Below, in pieces: positions 25,185-35,274 of a stretch of DNA of 64,000 nucleotides. Location: contig NZ_QFFJ01000001.1 in NCBI RefSeq assembly GCF_003308995.1, forward strand, positions 744,001 through 808,000. Reading direction: 5' to 3'. How positions within the stretch are numbered: the first letter of the stretch is position 1; every line of letters starts with the position of its first letter. This stretch comes from Chitinophaga flava. Lineage in GTDB: Bacteria > Bacteroidota > Bacteroidia > Chitinophagales > Chitinophagaceae. A program made the position numbers and the translations under genes. The notes beneath the pieces are model-generated. The model was not told where the DNA came from and did no database searches. It saw only the letters and a list, made by a program, of their open reading frames with translations.

Positions 25185-25339
25185 AAATCATCGTGCCGCT
25201 ACCGTTTATCCCCGTATTCAGACAACCATACCAATCTCCTGCTTTTAATTAAAGACATCCTTAATTTTATATTGCTGCAAATTTTTTTTACGGGCGTGCA
25301 ACCTTTTTTCAGGACGAGCGTCTTTAAGAAAAAAGCGCT

Positions 25340-25615
25340 ATGAGAAAAGTCGCCCTGTTACTGATAATTACCTCCTGTTTCGTGCTGGTCCTGGCATGCA
25401 AGGGACTATTAAAAGATACAGCGCCGATGCAGACCAGTCCGCCGGATGTGTTGCCTTTATTCGTGATTACCCATGTGACTTGCCCTGGAATTCCACCCGC
25501 TTCACAGGCCTGTACAGCAGTTAACCCGGATGATACACAACTACGGACCCAACAATTCAATGATGTAGTAAAAACTATATTCAATATATACCGAAACCAG
25601 ATAAGCAGTAAATAA
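25340..25615 (+). CDS. Small lipoprotein (unknown)
   Basis: A 91-residue protein with a lipoprotein signal (MRKVALLLIITSCFVLVLAC, lipobox LVLAC, Cys20). The short mature part has two further Cys (CPGIPPASQACTAV), which could form a disulfide. No family is recognised. It precedes the large receptor by about 58 bases and could be co-transcribed with it. Confidence 0.6.
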   Translation: MRKVALLLIITSCFVLVLACKGLLKDTAPMQTSPPDVLPLFVITHVTCPGIPPASQACTAVNPDDTQLRTQQFNDVVKTIFNIYRNQISSK

Positions 25616-25673
25616 CACACTGTCTTCCTAATCAACTTATTGGAAACGCTTCTGAGAAAATCTAAACGATAGT

Positions 25674-28115
25674 ATGAAAAAGTTCATCATCGTGCTGGGG
25701 ATACTCATGTCCTATGTCATGTGTTCTTTCGCACAAAAAAACAACCCCACCGGTAATATCTCTTTAAAAATAACTGATGCAGCAGGCAAGCCGTTGCCCT
25801 TTGCCAACGTGCTTTTACGCAAGGTGAAGGACTCCACCATGGTAAAAGGAGAACTAAGTACCGAAGCCGGCGACTGCCGTTTCGAAAAAATTCCTTTCGG
25901 ACAATATTTTATCCAGGCCAGCCAGATGGGTTATACCACCTACTATGTGCCCGGCTTTACAGTAGATGCGGGACATACCTCCCTCACACTGCCTGCTATA
26001 GCTTTGCAAACGTTATCCCAAAACCTTCAGGCTGTTAATGTTACTGCGGTAAAACCTTTCATTGAAAAAAGTGCCGGCAAGACTGTACTCAACGTAGAAA
26101 ACAGCGTCACAGCCGTGGGCAACAGCGCCCTCGATATTCTGAAAAGGGCTCCCGGAGTGCAGATAGACAACAGTGAAAACGTGAAGATGAAAGGCCAGAG
26201 CGTAACTGTTATGATAGATGGTAAACTCACCTACCTCAGCGGGGAAGATCTTACCAATCTCCTGAAAAACACACCAGGAGAGTCTATCGCGCAGATAGAA
26301 ATCCTTACCAGTCCATCTGCCAAATATGATGCCTCCGGTAATGGCGGTATTATCAACATAAAAACAAAAAAAGGAAAACTCACCGGTATCAATGGTACGG
26401 TGAATGCTACGCTGTCACAGGCCCGTTATGGCACCTACAATGCAAACGGTACCTTTAACTGGCGCACTACCCGGTTCAACCTTTTCGGTGACCTCGGTAT
26501 AGCCGACCGTCCTTTTCAGGTGACCCGTGAATACAGCAGGACCTTCCATGATAACAACATCGTTACTGCGCAATCACAGGACATTTTTCAGCGCAACCGT
26601 TTTCAGCGCAATGCTGCCAAAATCGGTTTGGATTATTCCATCAATGACAAACATACCGTAGGCGTACTGGTCAACGGCTTTAAAAACCGCTTCAGCAACC
26701 AGATTTACAGCACGACCTCTATGGGTCTTCCTGATATGCCCGCCGATTCTATTGTCAATTCCTACACCACCAACAACAACCATTTCAATAATATTGCCGT
26801 CAACGTCAACTATAAGGCTGTACTGGACACGGCTGGCCGTGAGTACAGCATCGACGCAGATTATGCCCGCTTTAGAAGCGATCGTACGTTGATGCTGAAC
26901 GACAGCCTTTTTGATGTTGCCAAGCAACTAACACGCAACCCGAATGGTATCCGCAATATGGGCGGCACAGAGATCACCATTAAAAGTCTGAAAGGTGATT
27001 TCTCCTGGCCGCTCGGTAAAAACGGTAAAATAGAAGCCGGACTAAAAGCCAGCCTGGTAACAACTACCAATAAACTGTACTACGACTCCCTGAAAAGCGG
27101 ACAATACATCAATGCCCCAAGCCAGAGCAATGAATTCAATTATCAGGAAGATGTTTACGCAGCCTATGCCAGCTATAGAAAACAGCTTACACCGAAAACA
27201 GGTATCCAGATGGGCCTGCGTATAGAAAACACCCAGTCAGATGGTTATTCCATTACGCTTAAAAGTCAGGTAAAACGTTCTTATACCGACTTCTTTCCCA
27301 ACCTGACGATCGATCAGAAGCTCAATGACAAAAATAAACTTAGTCTCGCTTACTCCCGCCGCATTGAACGTCCGGAATATGCTCAGCTGAATCCATTCAT
27401 GTTTTATCTTGACAGATATACTTACTTCAAAGGAAACCCTTACCTGCAGCCGCAGTACACTAACAACGTAGAACTGGCCTATACCTTCAGAGATAAGTAT
27501 ATTGCCACCCTGGGATACAACCGCACCACCGACGTCATTAATGAATTCCTTATGCAGGATGACAATACCAAATCATCTATCAGTACGCTGATCAACTACA
27601 AAAGAAGTCAGATATACAGTCTCGCCATCACACTGCCTTTCCAGGTAACCAAATGGTGGAGCAGCGATAACAACATCAACACCGCATACAACGATTATTA
27701 TTTCACTCATCCGACACTTAACAAGCCAGAGACGACGAACAGTTTCACCTACAACTTTAACAGCACCAATACCATCACGTTGCCACATGATTTTAAGCTG
27801 GAAGTAGCAGGTTACTATAACTCTCCGTTTGTATATGCCATCTTCAGAGGTTATAGAGAATACAACCTGAATCTGGGCATACAAAAAACGTTCTGGAACA
27901 AAGCTGCCACTATCAAACTGAATTATAACAACATCCTGCGGAATGAAGCCTATCGCGGCATTGCAGAAACCAGCAATATGGCACTGCATATCTTCAACAC
28001 CTGGCAGTTCAGGACCGCCAGCATCTACTTCAGCTACCGCTTCGGTAATAGCAGCATCAAAGCTGCCCGCGAAAGAAAAACCGGCACTTCTGATGAACAG
28101 AAAAGAGCGGGTTAA
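25674..28115 (+). CDS. Outer-membrane beta-barrel receptor (TonB-dependent-like)
   Basis: An 813-residue outer-membrane protein. It has a signal peptide (MKKFIIVLGILMSYVMCSFA), a carboxypeptidase-regulatory-like domain (about 27-110, with ANVLLRKVKDSTMVKGELST), a plug-like domain (about 130-230, including GNSALDILKRAPGVQIDNSE and Y-D-A-S-G-N-G-G-I-I-N-I) and a long barrel of the outer-membrane beta-barrel type 3 family. Such proteins occur in Bacteroidota beside regulators or proteases; here only the small lipoprotein is next to it. The substrate is unknown. The stop codon overlaps that of nuoN on the other strand in a shared TTAA (28112-28115). Confidence 0.88.
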   Translation: MKKFIIVLGILMSYVMCSFAQKNNPTGNISLKITDAAGKPLPFANVLLRKVKDSTMVKGELSTEAGDCRFEKIPFGQYFIQASQMGYTTYYVPGFTVDAGHTSLTLPAIALQTLSQNLQAVNVTAVKPFIEKSAGKTVLNVENSVTAVGNSALDILKRAPGVQIDNSENVKMKGQSVTVMIDGKLTYLSGEDLTNLLKNTPGESIAQIEILTSPSAKYDASGNGGIINIKTKKGKLTGINGTVNATLSQARYGTYNANGTFNWRTTRFNLFGDLGIADRPFQVTREYSRTFHDNNIVTAQSQDIFQRNRFQRNAAKIGLDYSINDKHTVGVLVNGFKNRFSNQIYSTTSMGLPDMPADSIVNSYTTNNNHFNNIAVNVNYKAVLDTAGREYSIDADYARFRSDRTLMLNDSLFDVAKQLTRNPNGIRNMGGTEITIKSLKGDFSWPLGKNGKIEAGLKASLVTTTNKLYYDSLKSGQYINAPSQSNEFNYQEDVYAAYASYRKQLTPKTGIQMGLRIENTQSDGYSITLKSQVKRSYTDFFPNLTIDQKLNDKNKLSLAYSRRIERPEYAQLNPFMFYLDRYTYFKGNPYLQPQYTNNVELAYTFRDKYIATLGYNRTTDVINEFLMQDDNTKSSISTLINYKRSQIYSLAITLPFQVTKWWSSDNNINTAYNDYYFTHPTLNKPETTNSFTYNFNSTNTITLPHDFKLEVAGYYNSPFVYAIFRGYREYNLNLGIQKTFWNKAATIKLNYNNILRNEAYRGIAETSNMALHIFNTWQFRTASIYFSYRFGNSSIKAARERKTGTSDEQKRAG

Positions 28116-29554
28116 ACAATTATTTTCATCATCTGCTGTATCAGTTGCATCATAGCAGTGGGATATACTCCCAGTCCTATCAGCACCAAAGTCAGCAACA
28201 TCAGTGTGATATTACCGGCTACAGGCAGCGAGGGTTTGATATACGTCAATTCCTCCCCTGTAGCCGGTGTTTTAAACATCATGGCAATAATTCGTATATA
28301 ATAGTACAACCCTATCACACTATTGATCACCAGCATAAACAACAGGAACCACATATGTCCGTTCACACCGGCCATTACAATATAGAACTTACCGATGAAC
28401 CCTGCCGTCAGCGGAATACCGGCCAAAGACAGCAACATAGCCGTAAACACCGTGGCCACCCAGGGATAACGCCAGAACATACCACTGTAATCGTGTAACG
28501 TTTCTGCATCCTGGATACTACTGCTCATTACAATCAATACACCGAAAGCACCAATACTCGTGATGAAATAAGCTACCAGGTAAAAGGATATAGCCTCCAG
28601 CCCCGTTTGCACACCTGATAAAAAAGCAACCAGAATGTAACCCATGTGTGCAATGGAAGAATAAGCCAGTATTCTTTTGATGTTCTGCTGCATGAGTGCC
28701 AGCCAGTTGCCCACAAACATGGAAGCCACTGCTATAATGGCCAGCATCCACCATATCATCGTATAGTCATTACCGTGAATATCCAGATAAAAACGAATCA
28801 GCACCACCAGCATACCTCCTTTGGAGATAGTGGCTATAAACGCTGCCACCGGTAAAGGCGCGCCTTCATAGATATCCGGCGCCCACATATGAAACGGTAC
28901 AATACCCAGTTTAAAACCAATACCGATCAGCATCATACCAAAACCTGCCAATACTGTAACCGGAATATAACCCGCCTGACGCAGTGCGGCGCCGATACCA
29001 GGAAAATCCATATGCCCGGTAAAAGCATATACCAGCGCCATCCCGAACAATAAAAAGGCAGAAGACAAAGCAGCCAGGATCAGGTATTTAATACCGGCTT
29101 CATCAGAGCGCTCCCGGGCCCTGAGGTAGGCGATCAGCCCATACAGGCTGATACTCAGAATTTCCAGTCCCAGGAAAAGCGACATAAAATGGCGGCTCAC
29201 TACCAGCACCAATGCACCTGTAGTAGCCAACGGTAACAACAGATAATACTCTTCTTTCCGCTCTTCTCTTTCTTCGAAATAGTTGTAGGATAACAATAAG
29301 ATGATGAAGCCGGCGGCGAGTACCAGTCCTGTATTAAAAAGCGAAAATTCGTCTACCACCAGCAAAGGCGGCACAGTATGCGGGATATACAACATGGCCG
29401 GAATGATGGCAGTGAGTGCCATCAGGTAAGCCAGCAGGGAAAAAGCATAGGTTATGCGGTGATTACGTTTGATGGCAATCAGCAGCATGGAAATCACTAC
29501 TGCTGTAAACAGCGTGATCAACGGGCCGAGGCTTATAAAATCAGCGAACGACAT
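28112..29554 (-). CDS. nuoN: NADH-quinone oxidoreductase subunit N
   Basis: Antiporter-like proton-pumping membrane subunit of complex I, 480 residues, about 14 helices. The conserved Lys-bearing helix region is seen in ERSDEAGIKYLILAALSSAF, and the MWAPDIYEGAPLPVAAFIAT segment (about 220) is the family signature. It is the last gene of the nuo operon and overlaps nuoM by 14 bases. Confidence 0.95.
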   Translation of the reverse strand: MSFADFISLGPLITLFTAVVISMLLIAIKRNHRITYAFSLLAYLMALTAIIPAMLYIPHTVPPLLVVDEFSLFNTGLVLAAGFIILLLSYNYFEEREERKEEYYLLLPLATTGALVLVVSRHFMSLFLGLEILSISLYGLIAYLRARERSDEAGIKYLILAALSSAFLLFGMALVYAFTGHMDFPGIGAALRQAGYIPVTVLAGFGMMLIGIGFKLGIVPFHMWAPDIYEGAPLPVAAFIATISKGGMLVVLIRFYLDIHGNDYTMIWWMLAIIAVASMFVGNWLALMQQNIKRILAYSSIAHMGYILVAFLSGVQTGLEAISFYLVAYFITSIGAFGVLIVMSSSIQDAETLHDYSGMFWRYPWVATVFTAMLLSLAGIPLTAGFIGKFYIVMAGVNGHMWFLLFMLVINSVIGLYYYIRIIAMMFKTPATGEELTYIKPSLPVAGNITLMLLTLVLIGLGVYPTAMMQLIQQMMKIIV

Positions 29555-30992
29555 AATCAGTTTTTTGGGTGGTGTTTAATACCGGTTGTGGATAAAGTCC
29601 CAATAAAAGGATGGCCATCACTAACGCCACAATAATCACCAGTTCCCGCTTGTTCAGATCGGGCAATACATGCTGGCCATGGCTGGGACCGAAAAAAACT
29701 TTTTGCATAATACGAAGTGAATAAGCAGTTGCCACCACCAGTCCTATGGCTGCAAAAACTGTGATCCAGCGGTTGGCCTGCCAGCTACCCAGCAGGATAA
29801 GAAATTCTGCCACGAAATTACCCAACCCGGGCAGCCCCAGAGAGCCCATCACAAAGATCATGGCCGCACTGCCCATCACCGGCACCTTAGACCATAAGCC
29901 GCCCATCTCCTGTATGTTGCGCGTATGAATCCGTTCATACAGCGCCCCGGCAATGATAAACAACGCCCCTGTGCTGATGCCATGCGCGATCATCTGCATC
30001 ACCACACCTTCATAGGCCAGGGGATTAAAAGAAAAGGCACCTACCAGCACAAACCCCATATGACTGACACTCGTATAGGCAATCAGTCTTTTCAAATCCG
30101 TTTGTGCATAGGCCAGCATACCACCATAAATGATACCCAGCACTCCCAGCAGCATGATCCAGGGTGCAAAATGCAATGAAGCTTCCGGGAAAAGCGGCAG
30201 TACCAAACGGAGAATACCATAAGCCCCTGTTTTCAGGAGGAGGCCTGCCAGTACTACACTACCGGCAGTAGGCGCTTCTGTGTGCGCATCCGGCAACCAG
30301 GTATGAAACGGCACCGCCGGCAGTTTCACCAGAAAAGCGGTGAGAAATCCCAACATCAGCCAGCGGGCCGTTTCCTGCTGCATTGGCGTATGCAGCAATG
30401 CAAAATAATCGTAGGTGTATACCCCGGTATTGGCACCATGAATAAAATACAACGCCAGGATGGCCAGCAACATCAGCAATCCGCCCGCCTGTGTGAAAAT
30501 GAAAAACTTATTGGCTGCATATTCCCGGTTGGCATGCCCCCAGATACCAATCAGAAAATACATCGGTATCAACATCATCTCCCAGAAAAAATAAAACAGA
30601 AAAAGGTCCATCGTCAGAAAAACACCCGTAATGCCCGTCAGCGCAAACAACAGGTTAAAATGGAAAAAACCAACCCGATAGTTGATTTCCTTCCAGGATA
30701 TTAATACCGACAATGCTCCAAGGAAAAAAGTCAACACCAGCATCAGCAACGATAACCCATCCATTGCCAGATTCAGACTGATCCCGAAATGCGGTACCCA
30801 TGCAGCTTTAAACTGGTACAGCCATTTTCCGCCGGCAGCGGGCTTCGTGGCCCATATCTGAAACACAATCACCAGATTGATCAACAGGCATCCCAGCGCA
30901 ATACACCGGGACCACAATGCGCTCCTGGACGCTGCTATCCAGGATAACAGCCCGCCAACCAGGGGTATTAATATCAGCAATAGCAGGATCAT
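29541..30992 (-). CDS. nuoM: NADH-quinone oxidoreductase subunit M
   Basis: Antiporter-like membrane subunit, 483 residues, about 14 helices. LPDAHTEAPTAGSVVLAGLL (about 233-252) is the characteristic Mrp/NuoM signature and contains the conserved residues of the central proton path, with LKTGAYGILR next. The conserved Glu helix (WEMMLIPMYFLIGIWG, about 136-151) is present. It follows nuoL by 27 bases. Confidence 0.95.
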   Translation of the reverse strand: MILLLLILIPLVGGLLSWIAASRSALWSRCIALGCLLINLVIVFQIWATKPAAGGKWLYQFKAAWVPHFGISLNLAMDGLSLLMLVLTFFLGALSVLISWKEINYRVGFFHFNLLFALTGITGVFLTMDLFLFYFFWEMMLIPMYFLIGIWGHANREYAANKFFIFTQAGGLLMLLAILALYFIHGANTGVYTYDYFALLHTPMQQETARWLMLGFLTAFLVKLPAVPFHTWLPDAHTEAPTAGSVVLAGLLLKTGAYGILRLVLPLFPEASLHFAPWIMLLGVLGIIYGGMLAYAQTDLKRLIAYTSVSHMGFVLVGAFSFNPLAYEGVVMQMIAHGISTGALFIIAGALYERIHTRNIQEMGGLWSKVPVMGSAAMIFVMGSLGLPGLGNFVAEFLILLGSWQANRWITVFAAIGLVVATAYSLRIMQKVFFGPSHGQHVLPDLNKRELVIIVALVMAILLLGLYPQPVLNTTQKTDYVVR

Positions 30993-31019
30993 TGTGAAAA
31001 CATTTAACCGTTAACGTTA

Positions 31020-32912
31020 TTAAACTTCGTATAGCCGCCATATCAATACCGACAGCACGGCCACAGCGCCCAACACCACGCCCATGATATACCAGCGAAG
31101 CACACCGCTCTGCGTACGGGCCATCATGTTATGACACCATTCCATCAGTTGCGCCAAACCGGTATAGATTTTATCGATCAGGTCTTTACTATTAATATCA
31201 GAGAGATATACAAAAGGTTTCACCATCAGCGCATCATACAGCGCATCCATATCCCAGCCTCTTCTCCAGAAACCCTGCAACCATAGCTGGCCGGGCATTG
31301 ACAGAAACTCGGTCATACCACGAGGCTTTTGTATCACCCAGCACCAGGCCAGCCAGATGCCGCCCAGGGCAAGCACCGCTGATATCAGCTGTGACAGCCA
31401 TTCCATGGCCAGCGACTCATGTAATATCTCTACCGCCGGTAATACCGGCTGCAGCCAGTTACTGAAAAGCGTTACATGTCCCAGCGTATGCGGTAGCTCT
31501 ATAAAACCAGCTACTGTAGACAGAAAGGCCAGTATATATAACGGCATCATCATAACGGAGCCGGGTATACGATGTACCTTCGTTTTCACTTCTCCATAAA
31601 AAACCAGAAAAACCATACGGAAAGTATACATACCTGTGAGCAAGGCTCCCAGGAGTCCAGCCAGCCAGTAGCCGGTGTGGCCGCCAGCTGCAGACCAGGA
31701 CAACCAAATGATCTGGTCCTTGCTGTAAAAGCCGGCTGTAACAAACGGGATGGCCGTCAGCGAAGCAGAACCGATCAGGAACACCCAGAACACGCCAGGT
31801 AGCAGTTTCCTCAGCCCTCCCATTTTAAACATGTCCTGCTCATGATGTAATGCAACAATCACGGCACCAGCTCCCATAAACAACAGGGCTTTAAAAAAAG
31901 CATGTGTCACAAAATGGAAGATTGCTGCCGACCAGGCTCCACATCCCAACGCCAGAAACATATACCCTATCTGACTGATAGTAGAATAAGCCAGCACTCT
32001 TTTTATATCTGTCTGCACCAGTGCGCTGAAACCTGCTATGACTAATGTGGCAGCACCTATTACAGCGGTAGTTGTTTGCGCGGCAGGTGCCAGTTCAAAA
32101 ACGCTGTGCATCCGGGCAATCAGGTATACACCAGCTGTTACCATGGTGGCAGCATGTATCAGCGCACTGACTGGTGTAGGACCAGCCATGGCATCGGGCA
32201 ACCATGTTTGCAGTGGCAGTTGTGCTGATTTGCCCACTGCACCACCCAGCAACAGCAACGCGATCAGTGTGATCACTCCATCTCCACGGGTCCATAATCC
32301 ACCTACCTGCTGCAGTATTTCAGGAATATTGAGCGTACCAGTATACTGATACAACATAAACAAAGCGATTGCCATTGCAGTATCCCCTACCCTTGTCACG
32401 ATAAAGGCTTTGCGAGCCGCATAACCATTGGCCGGATCTTTATACCAGAAGCCGATCAACAGATAACTGCATAGTCCGACGCCTTCCCAACCCAGGTATA
32501 ACAACAACAGATTGTCGGCCATTACCAGTACCAGCATGGAGCCTACAAACAAGTTCATACAGGCAAAAAAGCGGCCATAGTCTTCATCTTCCTGCATATA
32601 ACCTGTAGCATACACATGTATCAGCAATCCTACTATCGTAATCACCAGGGTGAACACTACCGACAATGCATCCATGCGAAAGTCGATCCCTGCAGTAAAA
32701 CCTGGCACCTGCAGCCATTGCCATACATGCTGCACAAGCGGAAGCCGGTCGTGTCCAGCCACCGTAGCTGCCACTATCAGCGCAACGAGCGATGACAAGG
32801 CGATACTGCCGCAGGCTATAACGGTAACGGCTGTATGATTAATACGTTTCCACCAGAGCATGAGTATACATGCACTGAAGAAAGGAATAGCAGGGATTAG
32901 CGCAGGCAGCAT
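31020..32912 (-). CDS. nuoL: NADH-quinone oxidoreductase subunit L
   Basis: The largest antiporter-like proton-pumping subunit, 630 residues, with the lateral helix at its C-terminus. LPDAMAGPTPVSALIHAATM (about 229-248) is the NuoL signature, and the conserved WEGVGLCSYLLIGFWY motif (about 143-158) contains the Glu of the proton channel. The C-terminal part (about 480-630) extends as expected for the lateral arm. It is 35 bases after nuoK. Confidence 0.95.
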   Translation of the reverse strand: MLPALIPAIPFFSACILMLWWKRINHTAVTVIACGSIALSSLVALIVAATVAGHDRLPLVQHVWQWLQVPGFTAGIDFRMDALSVVFTLVITIVGLLIHVYATGYMQEDEDYGRFFACMNLFVGSMLVLVMADNLLLLYLGWEGVGLCSYLLIGFWYKDPANGYAARKAFIVTRVGDTAMAIALFMLYQYTGTLNIPEILQQVGGLWTRGDGVITLIALLLLGGAVGKSAQLPLQTWLPDAMAGPTPVSALIHAATMVTAGVYLIARMHSVFELAPAAQTTTAVIGAATLVIAGFSALVQTDIKRVLAYSTISQIGYMFLALGCGAWSAAIFHFVTHAFFKALLFMGAGAVIVALHHEQDMFKMGGLRKLLPGVFWVFLIGSASLTAIPFVTAGFYSKDQIIWLSWSAAGGHTGYWLAGLLGALLTGMYTFRMVFLVFYGEVKTKVHRIPGSVMMMPLYILAFLSTVAGFIELPHTLGHVTLFSNWLQPVLPAVEILHESLAMEWLSQLISAVLALGGIWLAWCWVIQKPRGMTEFLSMPGQLWLQGFWRRGWDMDALYDALMVKPFVYLSDINSKDLIDKIYTGLAQLMEWCHNMMARTQSGVLRWYIMGVVLGAVAVLSVLIWRLYEV

Positions 32913-32947
32913 CTGATCATATTTTTTATCGGGTTATGCAGATATTT

Positions 32948-33256
32948 TTATCCTTTCATCCTGCTGGCTTCGTCGCTGTCGAGCGTACGCAGCTGGTGAT
33001 AGAGCTGCAGTATCAATGCCAGCCCTACCGAAACCTCTGCGGCAGCCATTGCCAGGATAAACATAAACATTACCTGTCCATCTGGTTGTCCCCAGTGGGA
33101 AGCAGCCACCACAAATGCGAGTCCTGCAGCGTTCAGCATGATTTCTACAGACAGCAGCATAAAGATGATGTTGCGTCTGATCAATACGCTGATAAGGCCC
33201 AGCACAAACAGGATTCCTGCCAGCAACAAACCGGCTGTAGTGGGATGTATGTTCAT
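32948..33256 (-). CDS. nuoK: NADH-quinone oxidoreductase subunit K
   Basis: Small three-helix membrane subunit, 102 residues. It has the conserved Glu on helix 2 in SVEIMLNAAGLAFV and on helix 3 in MAAAEVSVGLALIL. It overlaps nuoJ by 4 bases (ATGA-type overlap), which suggests translational coupling. Confidence 0.96.
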   Translation of the reverse strand: MNIHPTTAGLLLAGILFVLGLISVLIRRNIIFMLLSVEIMLNAAGLAFVVAASHWGQPDGQVMFMFILAMAAAEVSVGLALILQLYHQLRTLDSDEASRMKG

Positions 33257-33783
33257 GTGTCGAGATTATTTTCAAGAAAACGATGTAATGTTTTACCCTG
33301 TTGTCGTCCCAGGTGATAGGCACCTACGATACCGGCCATCAGCAGGATACCGACAAGTTCCACCGCTATCAGGTAGGGGCCGAACATGGCCATGCCCACC
33401 TGTTTGGGACTGACGACCTGTATACCAGCAGCGGGCTGTCTGTTTTGCAGGATCAGGAACAACAGTTCACCCAGCAGTACCAGACAAAACAGCCCTGGTA
33501 CAATCCAGATCCTGGGCCTTAGCCATGCCTTTTCATGTTCTACTGTTTCCAGTCCCAGGTTGAGCATCATCACAAAAAATATGATCAGTACCATGATCGC
33601 ACCGGCATATATGATGATTTCCAGGATAGCCATAAAAGGAGCGCCGAAAGTATACAGCACCACCGCCACCGCCAGCAGCGACACTACCAGGTATAAAAGG
33701 GCATGCATGATATGGTAACAGGTGATGACCCTTACCGTAGCCAACACAGCGATGATCGCGGCGATGAGGAAGGTGATGTCCAT
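33253..33783 (-). CDS. nuoJ: NADH-quinone oxidoreductase subunit J
   Basis: Five-helix membrane subunit, 176 residues. The conserved pi-bulge helix is seen in LEIIIYAGAIMVLIIFFVMM (about 54-73). It follows nuoI by 10 bases. Confidence 0.95.
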   Translation of the reverse strand: MDITFLIAAIIAVLATVRVITCYHIMHALLYLVVSLLAVAVVLYTFGAPFMAILEIIIYAGAIMVLIIFFVMMLNLGLETVEHEKAWLRPRIWIVPGLFCLVLLGELLFLILQNRQPAAGIQVVSPKQVGMAMFGPYLIAVELVGILLMAGIVGAYHLGRQQGKTLHRFLENNLDT

Positions 33784-33793
33784 ACGATGTGAT

Positions 33794-34309
33794 TTATGGT
33801 AACAGACTTTTGATATCTACCGGTGGTTCTTCGTCTTGCGCTTCTCCTTTGTCTTTGTTTTTGATAGCCAGACCAGCCACTTTGTAATAGTTGTAGCCCG
33901 GATATTTGCCCTGACTGGGAATCAGCAGATCCTGTTTTTCATACACCAGGTTCTGGCGGTTGTATTCTGCCATTTCAAAATCAGGCAACAGCTGTATCGC
34001 ATAGGTAGGACACGCTTCTTCACAAAAACCGCAGAAGATGCAACGGGAGAAATTGATCCGGAAGAACTCCGGGTAGCGGCGGCCATGTTCATCTTCCGTG
34101 GCCTGCAGCGAAATACAGTCTACCGGACAGGCTGCAGCACAGAGATAACAGCCCACACAGCGTTCATCTCCGTCGGGGTCGCGCGTTAATGCAATACGTC
34201 CCCTCCAGCGTGCCGGCAGTGGTGCTTTCTGTTCGGGGTACTGGTAAGTATCCCGCTTATGGAACATATGCAGAAACACCAGCCACATACTACGCAATAG
34301 ACTCAGCAT
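33794..34309 (-). CDS. nuoI: NADH-quinone oxidoreductase subunit I
   Basis: Peripheral-arm protein carrying two [4Fe-4S] clusters (N6a, N6b) next to the quinone site, 171 residues. Both ferredoxin motifs are complete: CVGCYLCAAACPVDC (about 52-66) and CIFCGFCEEACP (about 91-102). The N-terminal amphipathic part is short. It follows nuoH by 10 bases. Confidence 0.96.
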   Translation of the reverse strand: MLSLLRSMWLVFLHMFHKRDTYQYPEQKAPLPARWRGRIALTRDPDGDERCVGCYLCAAACPVDCISLQATEDEHGRRYPEFFRINFSRCIFCGFCEEACPTYAIQLLPDFEMAEYNRQNLVYEKQDLLIPSQGKYPGYNYYKVAGLAIKNKDKGEAQDEEPPVDIKSLLP

Positions 34310-34319
34310 AACATTACAT

Positions 34320-35270
34320 TTAAGTATTTAACCATAATTTGATTGCAGCTGTTATCAGCAAATTCAACAGCGACAATGGGAACAACAGCTTCCAGCCATA
34401 TTCCATCAACTGATCATAACGCGGCCTTGGCAGCGATGCCCGCAACAGGATGAACAGCGAAATGAAAACAAATGTTTTGATCACAAACCATATGACTGGC
34501 GGAAGAAAGGCAGGGCCCAACCAGCCACCGAAATACAAGGTCACCACCATGGCAGAGATGAGGGTTATGCCCAGGTATTCACCAATGAAGAACATACCGA
34601 ACTTCATACCGGAATACTCCGAGTGAAAACCGGCTACCAGTTCGCTCTCCGCTTCCGGTATATCAAATGGAAGGCGGTGTGTTTCGGCGATACCGGCTAC
34701 CATAAATATCATGAACCCTAATAGTTGAGGAATAAAAAACCACAGGCCTCGTTGTGCTTCCACAATCTGTTGAAGATTAAAAGTTCCGCTGAGCACGACT
34801 ACGCCCATCAGGGCCAGTCCCATAAACACTTCATAGCTGATCATCTGCGAAGCCCCTCTCATGGCGCCCAACAGCGCATATTTGTTATTGGAAGCCCAGC
34901 CACCCAGTACAATACTGTATACACCCAGCGAGGACATCGCCAGAAAAAACAGGATACCGATATTCATATCAGCCACCACAATGCCCGGCGCAAAAGGGAC
35001 GATCACAAAACTCATCAATACACTGGCCACCACTACGGCCGGTGCAAACACAAACACTACCTTGTCTGCAAACGGAGGAATCCAGTCTTCCTTAAAAAAC
35101 AGTTTCAGGGTATCCGCCAAAACGATGAACAGTCCGAAGGGACCTGCTCTATTAGGCCCATAGCGGTCTTGCCAGAGAGCCAGCATCCTGCGTTCCAGCC
35201 ATATCAGCCCAGCGGCTGTATTTAAGAGTACAAAGAGTACTCCACCTATGATCCACCACGCGTTTGTCAT
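34320..35270 (-). CDS. nuoH: NADH-quinone oxidoreductase subunit H
   Basis: Membrane subunit forming part of the quinone chamber, 316 residues from the ATG at 35268-35270 (MTNAWWIIGG). A 31-residue upstream extension reads through the end of nuoG and is rejected. Motifs: LADTLKLFFKEDWIPP (about 53-68), the AETHRLPFDIPEAESELVAG signature (about 195-214) and EYSGMKFGMFFIGEY. It begins 4 bases after the nuoG stop. Confidence 0.95.
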   Translation of the reverse strand: MTNAWWIIGGVLFVLLNTAAGLIWLERRMLALWQDRYGPNRAGPFGLFIVLADTLKLFFKEDWIPPFADKVVFVFAPAVVVASVLMSFVIVPFAPGIVVADMNIGILFFLAMSSLGVYSIVLGGWASNNKYALLGAMRGASQMISYEVFMGLALMGVVVLSGTFNLQQIVEAQRGLWFFIPQLLGFMIFMVAGIAETHRLPFDIPEAESELVAGFHSEYSGMKFGMFFIGEYLGITLISAMVVTLYFGGWLGPAFLPPVIWFVIKTFVFISLFILLRASLPRPRYDQLMEYGWKLLFPLSLLNLLITAAIKLWLNT

Positions 35271-35274
35271 AATA

